From positions 100,377,001 to 100,441,000 of the forward strand of contig CM059584.1 of assembly GCA_030407085.1 (NCBI GenBank): 64,000 nucleotides of DNA, in the 5' to 3' direction. This stretch comes from Trichopria drosophilae (Eukaryota > Arthropoda > Insecta > Hymenoptera > Diapriidae). Made by a program: the position numbers and the translations under genes. This document shows, piece by piece, positions 23,310 through 35,910 of this stretch (position 1 is the stretch's first letter; each line of letters opens with the position of its first letter). The notes under the pieces are model-generated. The model worked only from the letters and a program-made list of their open reading frames with translations. It had not been told where the DNA came from and made no database searches.

Positions 23310-24109
23310 AAATAACATACAACAGTTACTCTGTAAAAAGTATGTAGTAGATTAGCGGTTTTTAGCATTACCGGTCTGCTAGTTATGGCGACTTTATTAC
23401 AACTTTATTATTAGTATATAGTAAACGATTATAATAAATATGTTTTAATATGGCTTATAATTACCATCGATATTGTACAAAGTGTATGAAATGAATTACC
23501 GGTTTAGTGTCGATAAGGTCGCAATGCTACACATCGATGTAGTAAATCACTTCTAATATTCGATAGACGTCAGGTAAATAATAAAAGTAGTAATATAAAC
23601 CATTCGATAGGTGTAATATTAAGACCGAGATAGCAAGAAAATAGAGAGAAATGAATATCGAAATCCAGTGTTAAAATTATGAATATATATCACGAATATG
23701 TTACAAAGAACTAAAAATTAATAAGTTATATAATAAAATAGTTAATTTATACAAAAAAAAAGAATTATGGATGAATAGAAAACGGAGGAATTATGATGGA
23801 TGAAATCGTCTCCAGAAAAGTAAAAAATTTCATCACATTGAAAACAAAATATTGGAAATTCAAATAATCAGATCCGTATAGTCGCAATTAAATATTTACT
23901 TGCATTGAGGATACACTTTCTTAAAGTCAGATGTTTAAAAAGAAGTCTTAACAAAAATAAATATTATTTACAATGAACTGACTAAATAAATATTTACAAC
24001 AAAGGAGAAAATTAGCTCAACATTCATCCTTATTCGGCACACGTTTTTTTGGTGAACCATGTTTCATGAAATTTAGCATATAATAGTGTTAGGCGCTAAT
24101 TAGAAATGT

Positions 24110-24280
24110 GACCTCTGATTTTGAAATTTAAAATGGCAGACTCAGGACGGCCGACCAATAGCTAAAAAAATAACTTTTTTCGAGATTATACTGGGTACTC
24201 CGGGGATTTTGAAATCGCGGATTGTGAATTTGAACTCAGTTTTTGAAAGTTTAGGTGCGTAATCAGTGCCCCCCCCCCGC
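24110..24280. repeat. Fragment of an AAATGGC-type repeat with a C run
   Basis: The words TTTTGAAATTTAAAATGGC and a TGGG.ACTCCGGGGATTTTGAAATCGCGGATT stretch resemble the centre of the element at 31017-31813 (GATTTTGAAATTTC, AAATGGCGAATCC, GGTCGCTGATTACG). A further fragment in the reverse orientation is at 50545-50640. The run of C at about 24271-24280 is the longest such run in the window and could be unstable or misread. Confidence 0.4.
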
Positions 24281-24584
24281 GATCCTACTTTCGATCTCAG
24301 AGTTACCCAGAAATTGATATGAACGATTCAATAAACCGATTCCTTAGCGGAGCTTAACTTTAAGTCCTTGTCATTCTCACGTTAGATACAAAGGTTACAT
24401 TTAATTGGTGAGATCCAGCAAGTAATCAATATAAATAATCTAGAGTCACACTATTAATTGCAATTTCTTGTCGATAAATCGATCATCCCCACCCACTCAC
24501 TCAAAGCCTAATTGAATCTTAGTTCCTGTACAATACATGAAAAGAAGTAATTTATGACCAATAAGACACCATAGAATTATTACC

Positions 24585-24710
24585 CGAACAGCACAATCCT
24601 TCTCAGCATGTGCTGGGGAGCTCTAGAGGACGTCCAAATGTCCGCTTTTGGTCCTCGGGAGCTCCTCAGGGCTCCTGAGTACGTCCTGGGACGGGCTTGT
24701 GCTGTTTGGA
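24585..24710. mobile_element. Short inverted-repeat element (about 125 bases)
   Basis: CCGAACAGCACAA at the left pairs with TTGTGCTGTTTGG at the right with one mismatch. The interior is GC-rich with GAGGACGTCC and ACGTCCTGGGACG words and a GGAGCTCCTCAGGGCTCCTGAG patch. This is the shape of a very small MITE. No target duplication could be fixed. Confidence 0.5.
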
Positions 24711-25079
24711 TAGCAGCATTTAGAAGTAACAAGATAAAAAATCTTTTGAATGTGTGTCCAGAATATACAAATACAACAAATTATACCAAAATACAATTGT
24801 TGACACCAAACAATTGTTATATGAAACTTACAATATATTTTAAGTACGTACTTTTGGTTATTGGTACCAAAATAGCCGTGAGGCGTTCTTGTAGTTATGT
24901 TTATTATTTAGCAAGGAAAATTCGAAAAGTTGTTTTAACCATTCTTTATCCCACACAATGCAAATTTAACGTTGGTAATGGCATGCAAGTTCGTTTGCTT
25001 TTTATATTCAATAGGTAAATAATTAAAAGCACGCAGGTACTAAACTAAAGCAAACGTAGTCAGTGTGCTCGTCATCTTT

Positions 25080-25700
25080 CAGTTGACTGAAGTAACGTTG
25101 TTCTTTTGCGCGCATATTTTTAATAATCATTCTTTTCGCAGAGCTCCAGGTCTTTCCGAGTAATTTACTACCATTTTCCTTTCGCAACATCGTTAGGAAT
25201 TTGCAGCTCGCTCCCATGAAGATCAAGAAATCTTTCGGAAAAGTTGAAAACCCTTAAAGAGACGAAGGGCGCCCGAGGTGTCGCAGCGTCCAAGTTCGAA
25301 CGAGCGAACAAGCGAACCATCAACTCGCAGTCGGGCCTTTGTGCGAGTTCTTTGATATCGGGAAAACTGCCTTTACCCCCCGTCATGCATTCTCCCCGTC
25401 TGACGGCGCTTCTGCGCTGAAGCCTAAAGCGACGGATTCTAACGTAATACGACCCAACGACCACGGACGCCGCGTCTCGAGATGAGATATTTTCTTGGCC
25501 TCATAAATAATTCATGACCCTCATTAATGCGCAAATGTGCAATTACCTCTGAACTTTTTACTTCTTTTGAATTGTTGTTTAAATTACCGAGTCGTGGCTG
25601 TTTGTTTTCTGCGGTTAAAGTTATAGATTGAGAGGTTTTCAATGCGATAACTCAGTTTCGTCGACCGCTTCGATAAATAGGGCCAGCGAGAATTTCTCGA
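25080..25700. other. CpG-rich island, possible regulatory DNA or exon
   Basis: A 600-base island of higher GC. A pyrimidine-rich ATTCTTTTCGCAG at 25129-25141 looks like a plus-strand acceptor, but no donor and no family-like frame follow. Minus-strand frames of 67-98 codons overlap each other in different frames. I cannot decide between a conserved non-coding element and a short exon. Confidence 0.3.
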
Positions 25701-25823
25701 CGAATCGCTGAATATTTCAGCAAGTTATTTCAAAGCTACGATAAATAACGATATTAATTTTAAAAGTCATTAATGATGAATTCTTATAAATATGGTGCAC
25801 AACTTCTGATCAGGAAAAATTAG

Positions 25824-26834
25824 TTAACCCCTTAACTGCGGCACATGACGAAGATTTTGTATGATAAATATAAATTAGGCTAACGAATTCGATTACACTG
25901 GACGACAAAATTCGGTCATAAATAACTTCGGAGATGAAAGTAGCTAATCTTAGTCAATTTTGGTTCGCTGAATCCGAATCCGATAATAAAAATTTTTGAT
26001 TGGCTCTGGTTTTCAAGAATTATGGCGTCAAAGTTGCAAAAAGTGTCGTTTTTGGCAATATTTGAGGAGGTATATCTTTTGACAGAGACGAGATGAATTA
26101 TTCAACAATGACTTAAAATAACGTATATACCATGCACTTTACGATAAGAAATAGAAAATAAAAGAAAACAAAAAAATCGCTTGCAGTAGTCCTTTTTTTA
26201 ACGCGTCGAAAACCTGGCTGACCCTGACAGGTCTGTAACTACTGCGCGCTATGTACTCTAGAGCGCAACATTGGGCGAGCGGGATAACCTATTTATATCA
26301 AGTGTTACAAACACAAAGATGTATTTTTATTTAATTTAACATCTCTATAATATGTTTTAGAGCGTTCAACAAAATTACCACTGTAAGCGATTTTTTTTTC
26401 TGTTATTTTCTAATTCTTATCGTAAAGTGTAAATAAGCGTTATTTTAAGCCATATTGATCCCTTCATCTCGTCTCTGTCAAAAGATATACTTCCTTAAAT
26501 ATTGCCAAAAACGACGATTTTTGTAACTTTGACGCCATAATTCTTGGAAACTAGAGTCAATTAAAAATTTTTATTATCGGATTCGGATTCAGCGACCCAA
26601 TATTGACAAATATTAGGTACTTTCATCTCCAAAGTTTTTATGAACGAATTTTGTCGACCCATGTTATTGGTGCAAATTTAATATTAGATAATTTTCAGAC
26701 GGTCTAACGTATAGTCGATATGATGCTCTAGTCCATTTTCAAAATCATCATCTTAAATAATAGATTATAAATATGTAAATCGGGAGTTTTTACGATTTTA
26801 GCAAAATCTTCGTCATTGTCAGTTAAGGGGTTGA
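25824..26834. mobile_element. Large foldback DNA element with TTAA target site
   Basis: The left end is TTAACCCCTTAACTG and the right end, on the other strand, TCAACCCCTTAACTG. The flanking TTAA is thus intact on the left and TTGA on the right. The two arms pair for nearly 400 bases each. Landmarks in the left arm are ATGACGAAGATTTTG, GAATCCGAATCCGATAAT, AATTATGGCGTCAAAG and TTGACAGAGACGAGATGAA; the complement of each appears in the right arm in mirror order. A loop of roughly 140 bases separates them. There is no transposase. TTAA insertion is typical of piggyBac- or Kolobok-type elements, so this is probably a non-autonomous relative; the superfamily is an inference. Confidence 0.8.
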
Positions 26835-27718
26835 GAAAGTGAATGATATGCATACATGTCAGATAGGGTAAGATAAATAAGTTTAATATAATATAATTAT
26901 ATATTAGCATATGAAGTCCTGACTTGAGAATGTTTTCACTACAGTTTCCAACGTTTATAATAAATAATATAATCAGTAATCAGTTTGTATATTGAGTAGA
27001 AAAGGAATCTAAGAAATGTTCAAGGAGTCTCATGTGACGTAAAATTAACTGACATTTCAGAATCCGATATTAGATTTTTCAAAAAATGGTACAGTGAAAA
27101 TGTATAGACGTTTTTTTTTTGTTAAATATTAATTTTTCAAATGTATTTATTCTTTTATCTCGTGTTTTTGCACTGTAATCGTTTTGGAAATCCTACTCAA
27201 AGTAAAGAAATCGTGTCGTGGAGACTTGAACATTAAAGTTTAAGTATGTATAGGTATTTTCAAAAATAAATGTAAAGGCATCCAAAATGGCGACTCAAAC
27301 ACGAAAAAACCGTCGAAAAGTTCCGTAATTTTTTTTTACTTGAAAATTGTAAATTTTCGGAAAAAATGTTACTGAACAAAAATTTCTTAGAATTTCATTA
27401 TTTAATGTCTCTTCCATATGTAAGCAGTGAAGAATCGCGAAAGCAATGAAGATCGAAAAATGTTTATATAAATTATATGAAAGATCTTCTGCTTGAGCTT
27501 GACGGGAGCAAAAGACATGCTAATGAAAAAACAAACAAACTTTATAGGTTAAAAAGCAGATCCAGGCATCGTAAAGCCGTGAAAGTTGAAATGCTCTAAG
27601 TTGGTAAATGATTACCACTTTCCAACTTCTTAGACGATAATTCTTGACATCATAAAATTATACGCATGCGACGACGACTTCCGCCGCTACTTGTGTCTCT
27701 CCCGTACTCTCACTACAG

Positions 27719-27798
27719 AAACGGATTTCCATTTGGACATATCAGGCGCATTTGCGGTAGATACCTGACAGAGACCGACTGATCTCTGCTCCTTGCAC
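27719..27798 (+). other. Exon-like segment with strong acceptor and donor, non-coding
   Basis: The plus strand shows a long pyrimidine tract (TGTGTCTCTCCCGTACTCTC) leading to ACTACAG, then 80 bases, then CCTTGCAC|GTGAGTGT, a strong donor. All three sense frames of the 80 bases contain stops, so this would be a leader exon or part of a non-coding RNA. It lies 12 kb downstream of the putative promoter and leader exon at 15.5 kb on the same strand. An alternative is a 73-codon minus-strand frame over the same place, which has no recognisable family. Confidence 0.3.
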
Positions 27799-27909
27799 GT
27801 GAGTGTCCACATGTAATATTCTAATCCTAAATACTTTTTTTGACATTCGCTAATTTGGTTATATTTCTCAATTATTTCACTATTCCTCAGAGAGTTATGC
27901 CGTAACAAT

Positions 27910-30210
27910 TGGATACATCCAAATTTTATAGGAAGGCAATTCTGGATAGTCTTAAAACCTGCATTATTTCAATACTAAATAATAAACAACTTTTTATTGT
28001 CTTTATTCTGGAAATTATGCATTATCTTAAACAACACATTAAAACTGGTAAAAATTAAATTAAAATTAGGTTGAAATTCGGTTGGGAAAGAAAATCACGT
28101 TAACTTTATAAATTATTCGTGTTAAAAGATTAACTACGTACATAACCCTACTTCTTTCATTTGATAAAATTTAAAAATCACGTATTCTTCCTTTTTATAT
28201 CTCGAGTGAAACTAAGATATTTCAATTCTTATTACAATAATTAATCAAACCAATGTTTGATTTTTCTATAGGTTACATTTAACGAATTATTTCCCAGTGG
28301 TAAGTTACGTGAATGTGTGTATTTTGTAGTTTAATCATACATAAGAAGGTTTGACCATGTGTCCATGTATAAGACTAATCAAATAAACATTTTTTAAGTA
28401 TTACTATAATTAAAATATAAGACGAAAATACGGTCACACAACCCATTCTACGCGTTTAAAAATACTTAACAATGTATATTTCCTTACAATCCAATTAATA
28501 TTACATTAACGTGAAATGAGACAAATAAATGTAAATTTATGTGCTCGCATGCAATTCTGACGTAAAGAATAAAGTATTAGAAAGAGCGTCATTCATGAGA
28601 GATATTTTATGCAGATTTTTAATCTTTTTATGAATTGCCCGTCTACTTCGAATGAAAAGAGAAAAGCATTCGCATGTAATATCACTAGCATACAAATGTA
28701 ACATTGCAGATATTGGGGAGAATAGGAACAACTCCAGTTGTATTATTTTTCATATAATATATCTAGGACGGCATTCATTTGAAGCTATATCCATTATGGA
28801 TGTACTAATTTCATTTAAATTTTGTTTCACACTAACGATAGCTTTATGAAAATATACTTAGATGGCTGCAAATTATACATAGAAAATTACATAATCTAGG
28901 GTGTAACTAAAGTGTAGAAAGTGCATGACTTTCAACATGATTTCTTTCTTTTTTAAATTTATGCAGATCAGATGATTCTGAAATTATACCCCGTATTAAT
29001 TTCGTAACATAAAACTCTTTCAAGTTCAAGTAATTTACTTGGATATCAACGTGTTCATTTTAAATGCATGAAAAATATTCAAATTAACGAAATATGTCCT
29101 CGTAAAGTGTATATAAGGTTTATATAGCTAGGATGAAAGAATTTTAATCGAAAATACTTCTGTTTTGGTATTATAATGTTGCATTTTTTATCATATGAAG
29201 GCAACGTACGAGACAGAAATAAATTTTAACAAGTTGTTTGTTGTTAAAAAGGTTAACTAGTATTCCATAATATCTCCGAATTTCTTTATAAGTGTATACC
29301 TAAATGTAATTAAAAATGAAATTTAGAATTATGGAATTTAAATAAAAATCTATTTCTACGTTTATTATCAAAGCCTTCGAATTCATTGTAAGTGTAATTT
29401 ATTATAATATTAATTGAGTGGATATCATTTTCTTGATTGAACTATGTATAGCATAATATTTAACTTTTTTTAAACATTTTTCTGTATATTAATCACAATA
29501 TAATCCACTTTAAAATCAAAGCAAAAAACGAAGCTGAAATAAGTATTACGAATACTAAATGAAATACTGGTGTTAGCTGCATCTTTTGTTAGAGATGTTA
29601 TCGTTTTTGGTACATCGTTGTAAATCAAGCTTCTTGGGTAAATGCTTCTAATTAATAATGAAGTTTTTTTACATACGAATAAAGTGTTGTTTTCATCGTT
29701 CAAGAAAACCGAGAACTTATTATATTAAGTTAATTCCTGAATCAGACAATATTACGAGTCTAATTTCTTTTTCGGACTATATTCCTGCATATTTAATCCA
29801 TCAAAAAGCTTAATTTGGTATTCATTCTCTTGCAAGGAGAAAAATTTTCTTTGGAAAAAAAATTCTAAATTTTTTCATTTTAGAAGATAATTTTGTAACA
29901 AACATGTAGAATGCAGAAAATTGCTATTACGTCTGATAAAAATTACTAGATTTGTGGTAGTTATTACTGCCCGAATGGTAAATATTCTACGAATGGATTG
30001 TCATTGTTATCACAAATAATGGACATTTTTCTCATTCTGCAAGTCTGTCCCAACATTATTATCTTTTAAATGTTATCTCCGTAAAAATGTATCATCCTAC
30101 CGCTTAGTTGGTAATTAAGTAATCTGGAATATTCTAAACGCGATGACATTCGACATTGCAACCCCTATAATACGATGTAATAAATATATGTTGAATACAT
30201 CCCACAAATG
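27910..30210. other. AT-rich stretch without recognised genes
   Basis: About 2.3 kb of AT-rich DNA. Frames of up to 77 codons lack family patterns or splice context. Nothing else can be supported. Confidence 0.4.
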
Positions 30211-30215
30211 CTCTA

Positions 30216-30450
30216 CACTTTTTTTCTTAAATTTCATAATTTCAATTAAATATTTACTTGAATAGTCGAAACAAAATATTTACTTAAAATAAGGAAATAT
30301 TTTCTTAATTTAAATAAATATTTACTTGCTGGATAAAATCAAATTAATATTTAGTTGAATTAGCAAACTATTTTTCTATTCTTAGTAAATATTTTGTTGC
30401 GACTATTCAAGTAAATATTTACTTGAAATTAGGAAAATTTATTTTCAGTG
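30216..30450. mobile_element. TA-flanked inverted-repeat MITE (CACTT...CAGTG)
   Basis: The left end CACTTTTTTTCTTAAATTTC and the right end, on the other strand CACTGAAAATAAATTTTCC, are each bordered by TA (30214-30215 and 30451-30452). The arms continue as AATATTTACTTGAATAGTCG and ACAAAATATTTACT with their complements. Most of the 235 bases are arm. It belongs to the group of CAC-ended elements with 2-base TA sites seen several times in this window. Confidence 0.7.
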
Positions 30451-30459
30451 TACGAATTT

Positions 30460-30770
30460 ATATTCTCTCAATTTTAAACAGTTTAAATTCATTGATTCTC
30501 AGCGAATAGTCACTGATTTCCATAGTGAAAAATGAGCTACTGAGAAACAGTAAAATTTTACGGTTTTAGGCAGTAATTAGGTTGCTTTATGAGAAAATAA
30601 AATTGATTCAGTGCACGAATGACTGAAATTTAGCCCGAAACAGTGAAATTCGTTAGCTGTTTCACTGTTTATGCAGTGAATATGCTGAAAGTCACTGACC
30701 CAGCTGTGAGTATTCATTCCTGATTCAAATAGTGGGTTTTTCACCGATTCGAATTGAGAGAGTACTGAAA
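30460..30770. repeat. Block of CACTGA/TCAGTG words with inverted ends
   Basis: TATTCTCTCAATTTTAAACAG near the left and CGAATTGAGAGAGTACTG near the right pair imperfectly. Between them CACTGA, CAGTGAA and related words recur about ten times in both orientations. It abuts the MITE to its left. It is probably another non-autonomous element; the ends are approximate. Confidence 0.5.
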
Positions 30771-30884
30771 GTTTTATATATTTCTATTCATTTTTAATTA
30801 AAGGCGTTAAAACAACTGATACATAAGCTTTTTATGTAGCGAATAGTCGATTGGTGTGGGACCATTAATTCGGTTGTAGCATTA

Positions 30885-31939
30885 CACGGAAAAAAAGCTT
30901 AGTGGGAGTTACCAACCACGTAGGGCTCTTAGATTCATACAAGAAATTGGTTGGGAAATCAAGACAATAGTTACACTGGTCAACTGATTGAATAACTACA
31001 AAAAATGTGTATTATATTAACCCATTAACGCTGACAAAGCCTGATATCGTAGTTGTACTTTAAAATAATGTCAGATGCAGAAAAAATTCTTGGAAATTAT
31101 ATGAATACCGTTTTATTATGTTTTCGGGTGCGTTCTACGAGATGGGGCGGTCGGATTCAATGTTTGTGGAAAAACAAAACCAATATGGCGGCTTTATTGC
31201 AAAAAAGTGCGGAAAAATCAACCATTTTTTTTAAATCAATATTTTTTGTAAGAAAACGTAATTTTGATACTCAATAGAGTAGCACAAAACGGTACAAACT
31301 GTTGAAATTACAAAAATGTGCAGTAGATTATAATGAAAATTCAAAATGGCCTATTGAAAATTGAGGATATTGTAAAAAAAATTTGCATTTTTCGAATATG
31401 CTGGATCAAACGTTATCACTTCAACTAAACTTCATGAAACTTGGTATTTAGGGATTTTTGAGGTCGCTGATTACGAATCCGCCTATGATTTTGAAATTTC
31501 AAAATGGCGAATCCAATATGCAGGACCAAAGTAGTAAAATTATTAGCGAATTTCGCGAAACTTAGCTTATAAATGTGTTTTTCGGGTCGCTGATTACGGG
31601 TCACTGAAACTGAAAAAAACTGTTGATTTTTCCGCCCTTTAGTTGCAATAAAGCTGTCATATTGGTTTTGTATGTCAACAAAAATGAAATCCAACCACGG
31701 CATCAAAAATATAACAAAACGGTATTCAGATATTTTACAAGAATTTTTTATACATCTGACATTATTTCAAAGTACAGCTATGATTTCAGGCTTTTTCGGC
31801 GTTAATGGGTTAAATAATTGGATAGTAACCAAATTATTTCTGAGTGAAACTGTATACATGGTTGTCCCGACCTATTTCTCGTATGGATTTGAGAGCACTA
31901 TAAAGCAATTGGTTTCCTCAACTAACCCTTTTAGTTGTG
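30885..31939. mobile_element. CACGG-ended MITE split by a second element
   Basis: The left end is CACGGAAAAAAAGCTTAG and the right end, on the other strand CACAACTAAAAGGGTTAG. Both are bordered by TA (30883-30884 and 31940-31941). Arm landmarks on the left are GTTACCAACC, CTCTTAGATTCATACAAG and AGTTACACTGG; these match AAACCAATT, CTCTCAAATCCATACGAG and AGTTTCACTCAG on the complementary right side. The centre is interrupted by the TTAA element at 31017-31813. The host element is therefore only about 260 bases once that is removed. Confidence 0.7.
31017..31813. mobile_element. TTAA-flanked inverted-repeat element nested in a MITE
   Basis: TTAA at 31017-31020 and 31810-31813 border ends reading TTAACCCATTAACGC on both strands. 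About 200 bases of each arm pair; landmarks are AAAGCCTGA, TAATGTCAGATG, AAAAATTCTTG, TGAATACCGTTTT, AAAACCAATATG and CGGAAAAATCAAC. The unpaired centre contains GATTTTGAAATTTC and AAATGGCGAATCC. No transposase is present; the frames of up to 144 codons here are broken and resemble no protein. The ends are like those of the element at 25824-26834, which suggests one superfamily. Confidence 0.8.
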
Positions 31940-32109
31940 TACATAACAGCACAGTTGTAGATAATTATTTCGTTAAAGAAATTAACAATATACCAATAAG
32001 TAAAACAAAATTCGACGTTATTTCCCTCGCTTGTAGCTACTATATAGGTTCGTTCAATTTAAGATGCACAAATACATACAACAACACAATATTTAAAAGA
32101 AAATAAATA

Positions 32110-33855
32110 ATTCATGAGACTAAAGATATAAAAAGCAACTATCAAAGTTATTATAAAGAACAATAGAACTTTTTAAACCCTTTTGTAGATTTGATAACTA
32201 TGCTTCATTTCACATAGTTTGTTGACATTTAAACAAGAAACATTAATTAATAAATGATCCATATTACTACAGGTAACGATTAGGTTGTATTGATATTTGG
32301 ATAGACCCTTAGGAAACCAGAGCTTAATAAGCGAGGTAGAATTGGTCGTCGAATCATCGTTAGATATCCGCATACGATGCACATATTCCCCTTGGGCAAC
32401 GTAGCTGTCGGATGGTTTGTAGAACTTTGTGAACAATCCGGTTTCGCGCTTTCCCTAAATTTCATTACCAATTTGCAGTTTCCGGTATTCAGACGAAACG
32501 ATAAATTACAAAAGCTAATTACACAAACTTGCCTTTCTTATTTTGAGTTCGGAATAAATATTCGTTATCGCAACTTTGATGAATACTGAATTTCAATGCT
32601 CAACTCGATGTTTCGATTATATTAACATTATGATAAATGTTGAATCAAAGCTTTTGTAACACGTTTTTATTGTGTTTTAATGAAGACAGAGTATGTAATT
32701 TACATTTAATGTATGTAATTACAGTGTTTCACAATCGGTTTGAATATATGCAAATATTTTAAACAAAAGGGTATTCCGCGATTGTAACTTCCACAATAAC
32801 GAGCTTAATGATCATTTAATGTCACCTTTTTGTTGAAACAAAACCTTCTATTTCATATACTGAAATCGACAAATTAACGATATCTGCAATATCACAATGT
32901 TATTATAGGTATAATTATCGTCTGTATTTTCCTTATTTTCAGACAAATGTTGAGCAAAATACAAAAAGTTTGTTATTAAATTGTTTCTTGTCGTTATATT
33001 ATGTATAGCAACTTTAATATCTTGCATCGAATCACAGTTTTACATTATTGACTGTATTTTCTTTTAATTTCCATGGATTGATTTTATTCCTTGCTCACTT
33101 GTTCCCTGTATGTCTGGTACATTAACTCATTTGTTTCGTTCATTATGTAAGTTTTAGTAACATTATTAAATAATTTGAAACGACATTGACACAAATGAGT
33201 TAGGATTATGTTTACCTTCTTAAGTCAACTCAGTCTAGCTGACAAATCGTTTTTCATTAAGTGGAATTTTTTTAAAAATTCGCAATACAATAATACTTTT
33301 GATATTAATGACGCCTAATAGTTTTGGGGATTCTTAACTGTTTAAGCTACTTTTTAGTGATTCACGTAGCTTATTTAACCTTGTTCAATTAAAAAAGCAA
33401 TTGGTACTGTTCAGTGAGAACAATGTTTACAAGAATGTTTGAAATTAGATTCAGGAATATCAGAATAAACATTTGGTTCAGTATCTGTTCTTAATTACCG
33501 ATGAAAAATTGATTGGTATAATTATTTGTTTGTTCGGTATATCAGTTAATAAGAAAATAGTTGAAATAATCCATTCATTACACAAAATAAGCTCTTTATT
33601 TCCATGCATGAATTGTAATTCAAGAACAACATGATAGACAAAAATTATTGAAAATAAATATCAATATTGGATGAAAACAATAATAACGGTATTAAAGGCG
33701 TAATTTAGAAAAATTACATCGAACAGATAAGCAAAGGGAAGGAATTTAAAACGACGGAATGAAACGATTGCCAAAACCACAAAATGAAATAACATTATAA
33801 AAGTAGACCAGAATTTGGTCCATTTTTGGTTCATTAGTTCAGGGACGTAATACAG
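32110..33855. other. AT-rich stretch, no assignable gene
   Basis: Within this span 32170-32590 is GC-richer and open on both strands over 60-87 codons in overlapping frames, with no motif that I recognise. The rest is AT-rich. It could hold a degraded gene or element, but nothing can be named. Confidence 0.35.
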
Positions 33856-35271
33856 ACTTTGAAACGATTCGGAGTCATGTATATAAGAAACTTCAAGGAA
33901 TCGTCCAAACATATAAAATTAACATGTCATTTTATAGTCAATATTATAAATAAATATTATAAAATTATAGATTGCAATCGTGAGGTGCTGAAATAAAATA
34001 CACGTCATAATTATTTATCGTCATTGTTCAATTAAAATATGTATTTGATACTTTGAATTATATATATAATTGAACTCGTCATTAACCATAGATCACACAC
34101 ATACCAACATCCTCGTTCGAACGCGAATATAAAAACAAATAAGAGTCAGTATAATAAAAATTAGTCATCGAGTCGTTGGTAAAGTATGTGAAGTCATTAT
34201 ATGTAAAATTGTCATGTCGTCAACGACGTATAATAACTTAACTCGGATAAAAATAATTTAATCTCGAACAGACGCGACCACACATACATTTGTATACACA
34301 GACATACATTCATACACACCTTAATATACATATATAAATTCACGGTTAAATTACGCGGCTAAAATTGATATTACCTAATACATTTAACATATCGCATTTA
34401 CGTGGAGAGAAGGAGCATTGTCTTCATTGTCTCTTCGGTGATGCTGCGTCCATTATTTATCCTCTTCTCCGTCGTCAGGGTTTCTCGTTCTGAGGACCGT
34501 CAAGAATCCGCCGGTCGAAGTTTATCGTAGATTTGATGGGTGAGCGCCTCCCCAGGTACCCTTTCTTCGTTATAGCCGTCACTGCTTCCGGCACCTTTTA
34601 AGGTCTCAAAAAGGGGAAGCGGACGGCTAATTCTCTTCCTTTTTTAGTGTGGAATGTGCTCACCTTGGTTCTTCGACCGGCTTGGTCAGATTTTTCTTTA
34701 GGACACCGCAGATTTTCTGGAGCTCCGGACCCGTCCCGTCGACCTCGTGGCTTCAGTGTATACAGGTCCTGGTTGCGGTGTCCACGTCCTCGTTGATCGG
34801 GAAAAGAGAGAGTGAGTCCATCCCCGGGAGTCCTATTTATAGGCTTTGATCCTCTCCGGGTTCACCCAACCCCCTCAGTCAGTACGCGGAATTGTGGACG
34901 GAACTGTCAGTTTTTGAACGTCATTCGTCAGTTTCAAACTGACAGCCCGCCCGTCACATTTGAAGTCCGCGCCATTTCTCAGTATTCGCACATGCGCCCT
35001 CAATCCTGCCTGGTTCGTCCCTACTGCGCACAGAGCGCTCCGACCGCGCTCGGAGCGTCGCGTCGTGATTCTTCGGGTCTTTCCGTCTTCACTCGGTTGA
35101 TCACCAAGGCAGGTGAGGTTGGGTTTATTTAGTCGCACGTGCGAATCCGTCGTCTTTTTTCCTCGCCGATTTTATTAATTTTCCCAGTCACTTTTCTTCA
35201 TATTTTTGCTCCTTCTCTCCTTTACTCCTTCTCTCCCGCGCGCGGTCGAGTTAAACGACTCGTTACAACTT
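33856..35271 (-). mobile_element. Solo LTR, copy A (Ty3/Gypsy-like, 1408 bases)
   Basis: On the minus strand the LTR starts TGTAACGAGTCGTTTAACTC and ends GAATCGTTTCA. It is bordered on the plus strand by ACTT at 33856-33859 and 35268-35271, a 4-base target duplication. It matches copy B (61466-62887) from end to end, including GGGCGGGCTGTCA, TGACAGTTCC, a TTTATATGTTTGGACGATT block and the shared termini. A CTATAAATAGG TATA box lies on the minus strand at 34835-34841, in the position of an LTR promoter. No gag, pol, primer-binding or polypurine sequence adjoins it, so recombination between two LTRs probably removed the body. The class is inferred from TG...CA ends, the TGTAACG start and the duplication size. 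Confidence 0.85.
34835..34841 (-). promoter_or_regulatory. TATA box of solo LTR A
   Basis: CTATAAATAGG on the minus strand within the LTR. Transcription would start about 30 bases downstream, near 34810, and run towards lower coordinates. The equivalent place in copy B lacks this box. Confidence 0.5.
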
Positions 35272-35910
35272 GGATATCTGATCTCAAGCAACATAAAGAG
35301 TAGTTTCGACCATCTAAAATCAGAATTCCCTACTTAAAAAAATTTTTCATTAAACTCTTATCGACCATAAAATAGTCCTTTAAATAAAATAAACTTTGAA
35401 GACTTGAATACCGGTCGAAAATTATGTAAATATAATCTCAAAATGTTATCAAACCCTCCGGTTTCAAAGTATGACATTAGGGCAACGTTGCCAAATTACA
35501 AACTTCAAAGTCGAATAAACTTACAGGTCAATATTGAGCTCACTTTTAAGCAAATATAACCTTGCATGCTTACCTCACTTAGACCAGAATTCTTTAACCT
35601 TTATATAAGTCTTTATTTCATCAATTTGATTAAAATTAACCCTAATAATGTGCTGCAGCTCTACCTGAAGGTTCAATCTCTAAAGTGATGGTCCAAAACC
35701 GACCCCACTAAGTTTCACAGCCAACCCGTTATTTTTTTTTAGTAAATCGGAAGAAGTAATAAAATTTCAAGTTGTTGTGGTAATTTATAACTATTACTGA
35801 CAGTTCAATTAGCTACAACAACGAAACTTTACGCTAACTCAAATTTACCAACAAAATTTCGCTGAATTAGCGAATTCTTCCCTGGAATGGACGATTCGAC
35901 AATCAGGTTA

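Noticed and set aside
24268..24280. Run of C residues
   Set aside because: A simple homopolymer, possibly a sequencing or assembly error; no biological claim can be made.
31672..32106. 144-codon plus-strand frame
   Set aside because: It begins in the arm of the TTAA element, crosses its boundary and runs through the host MITE arm, so it cannot be one gene.
32173..32589. Overlapping frames that at first suggested a chemoreceptor fragment
   Set aside because: No conserved receptor motif or transmembrane pattern could be found in any frame.
34812..35138. 106- and 87-codon frames on opposite strands
   Set aside because: They fall inside solo LTR A, and the equivalent frames are not kept in copy B.
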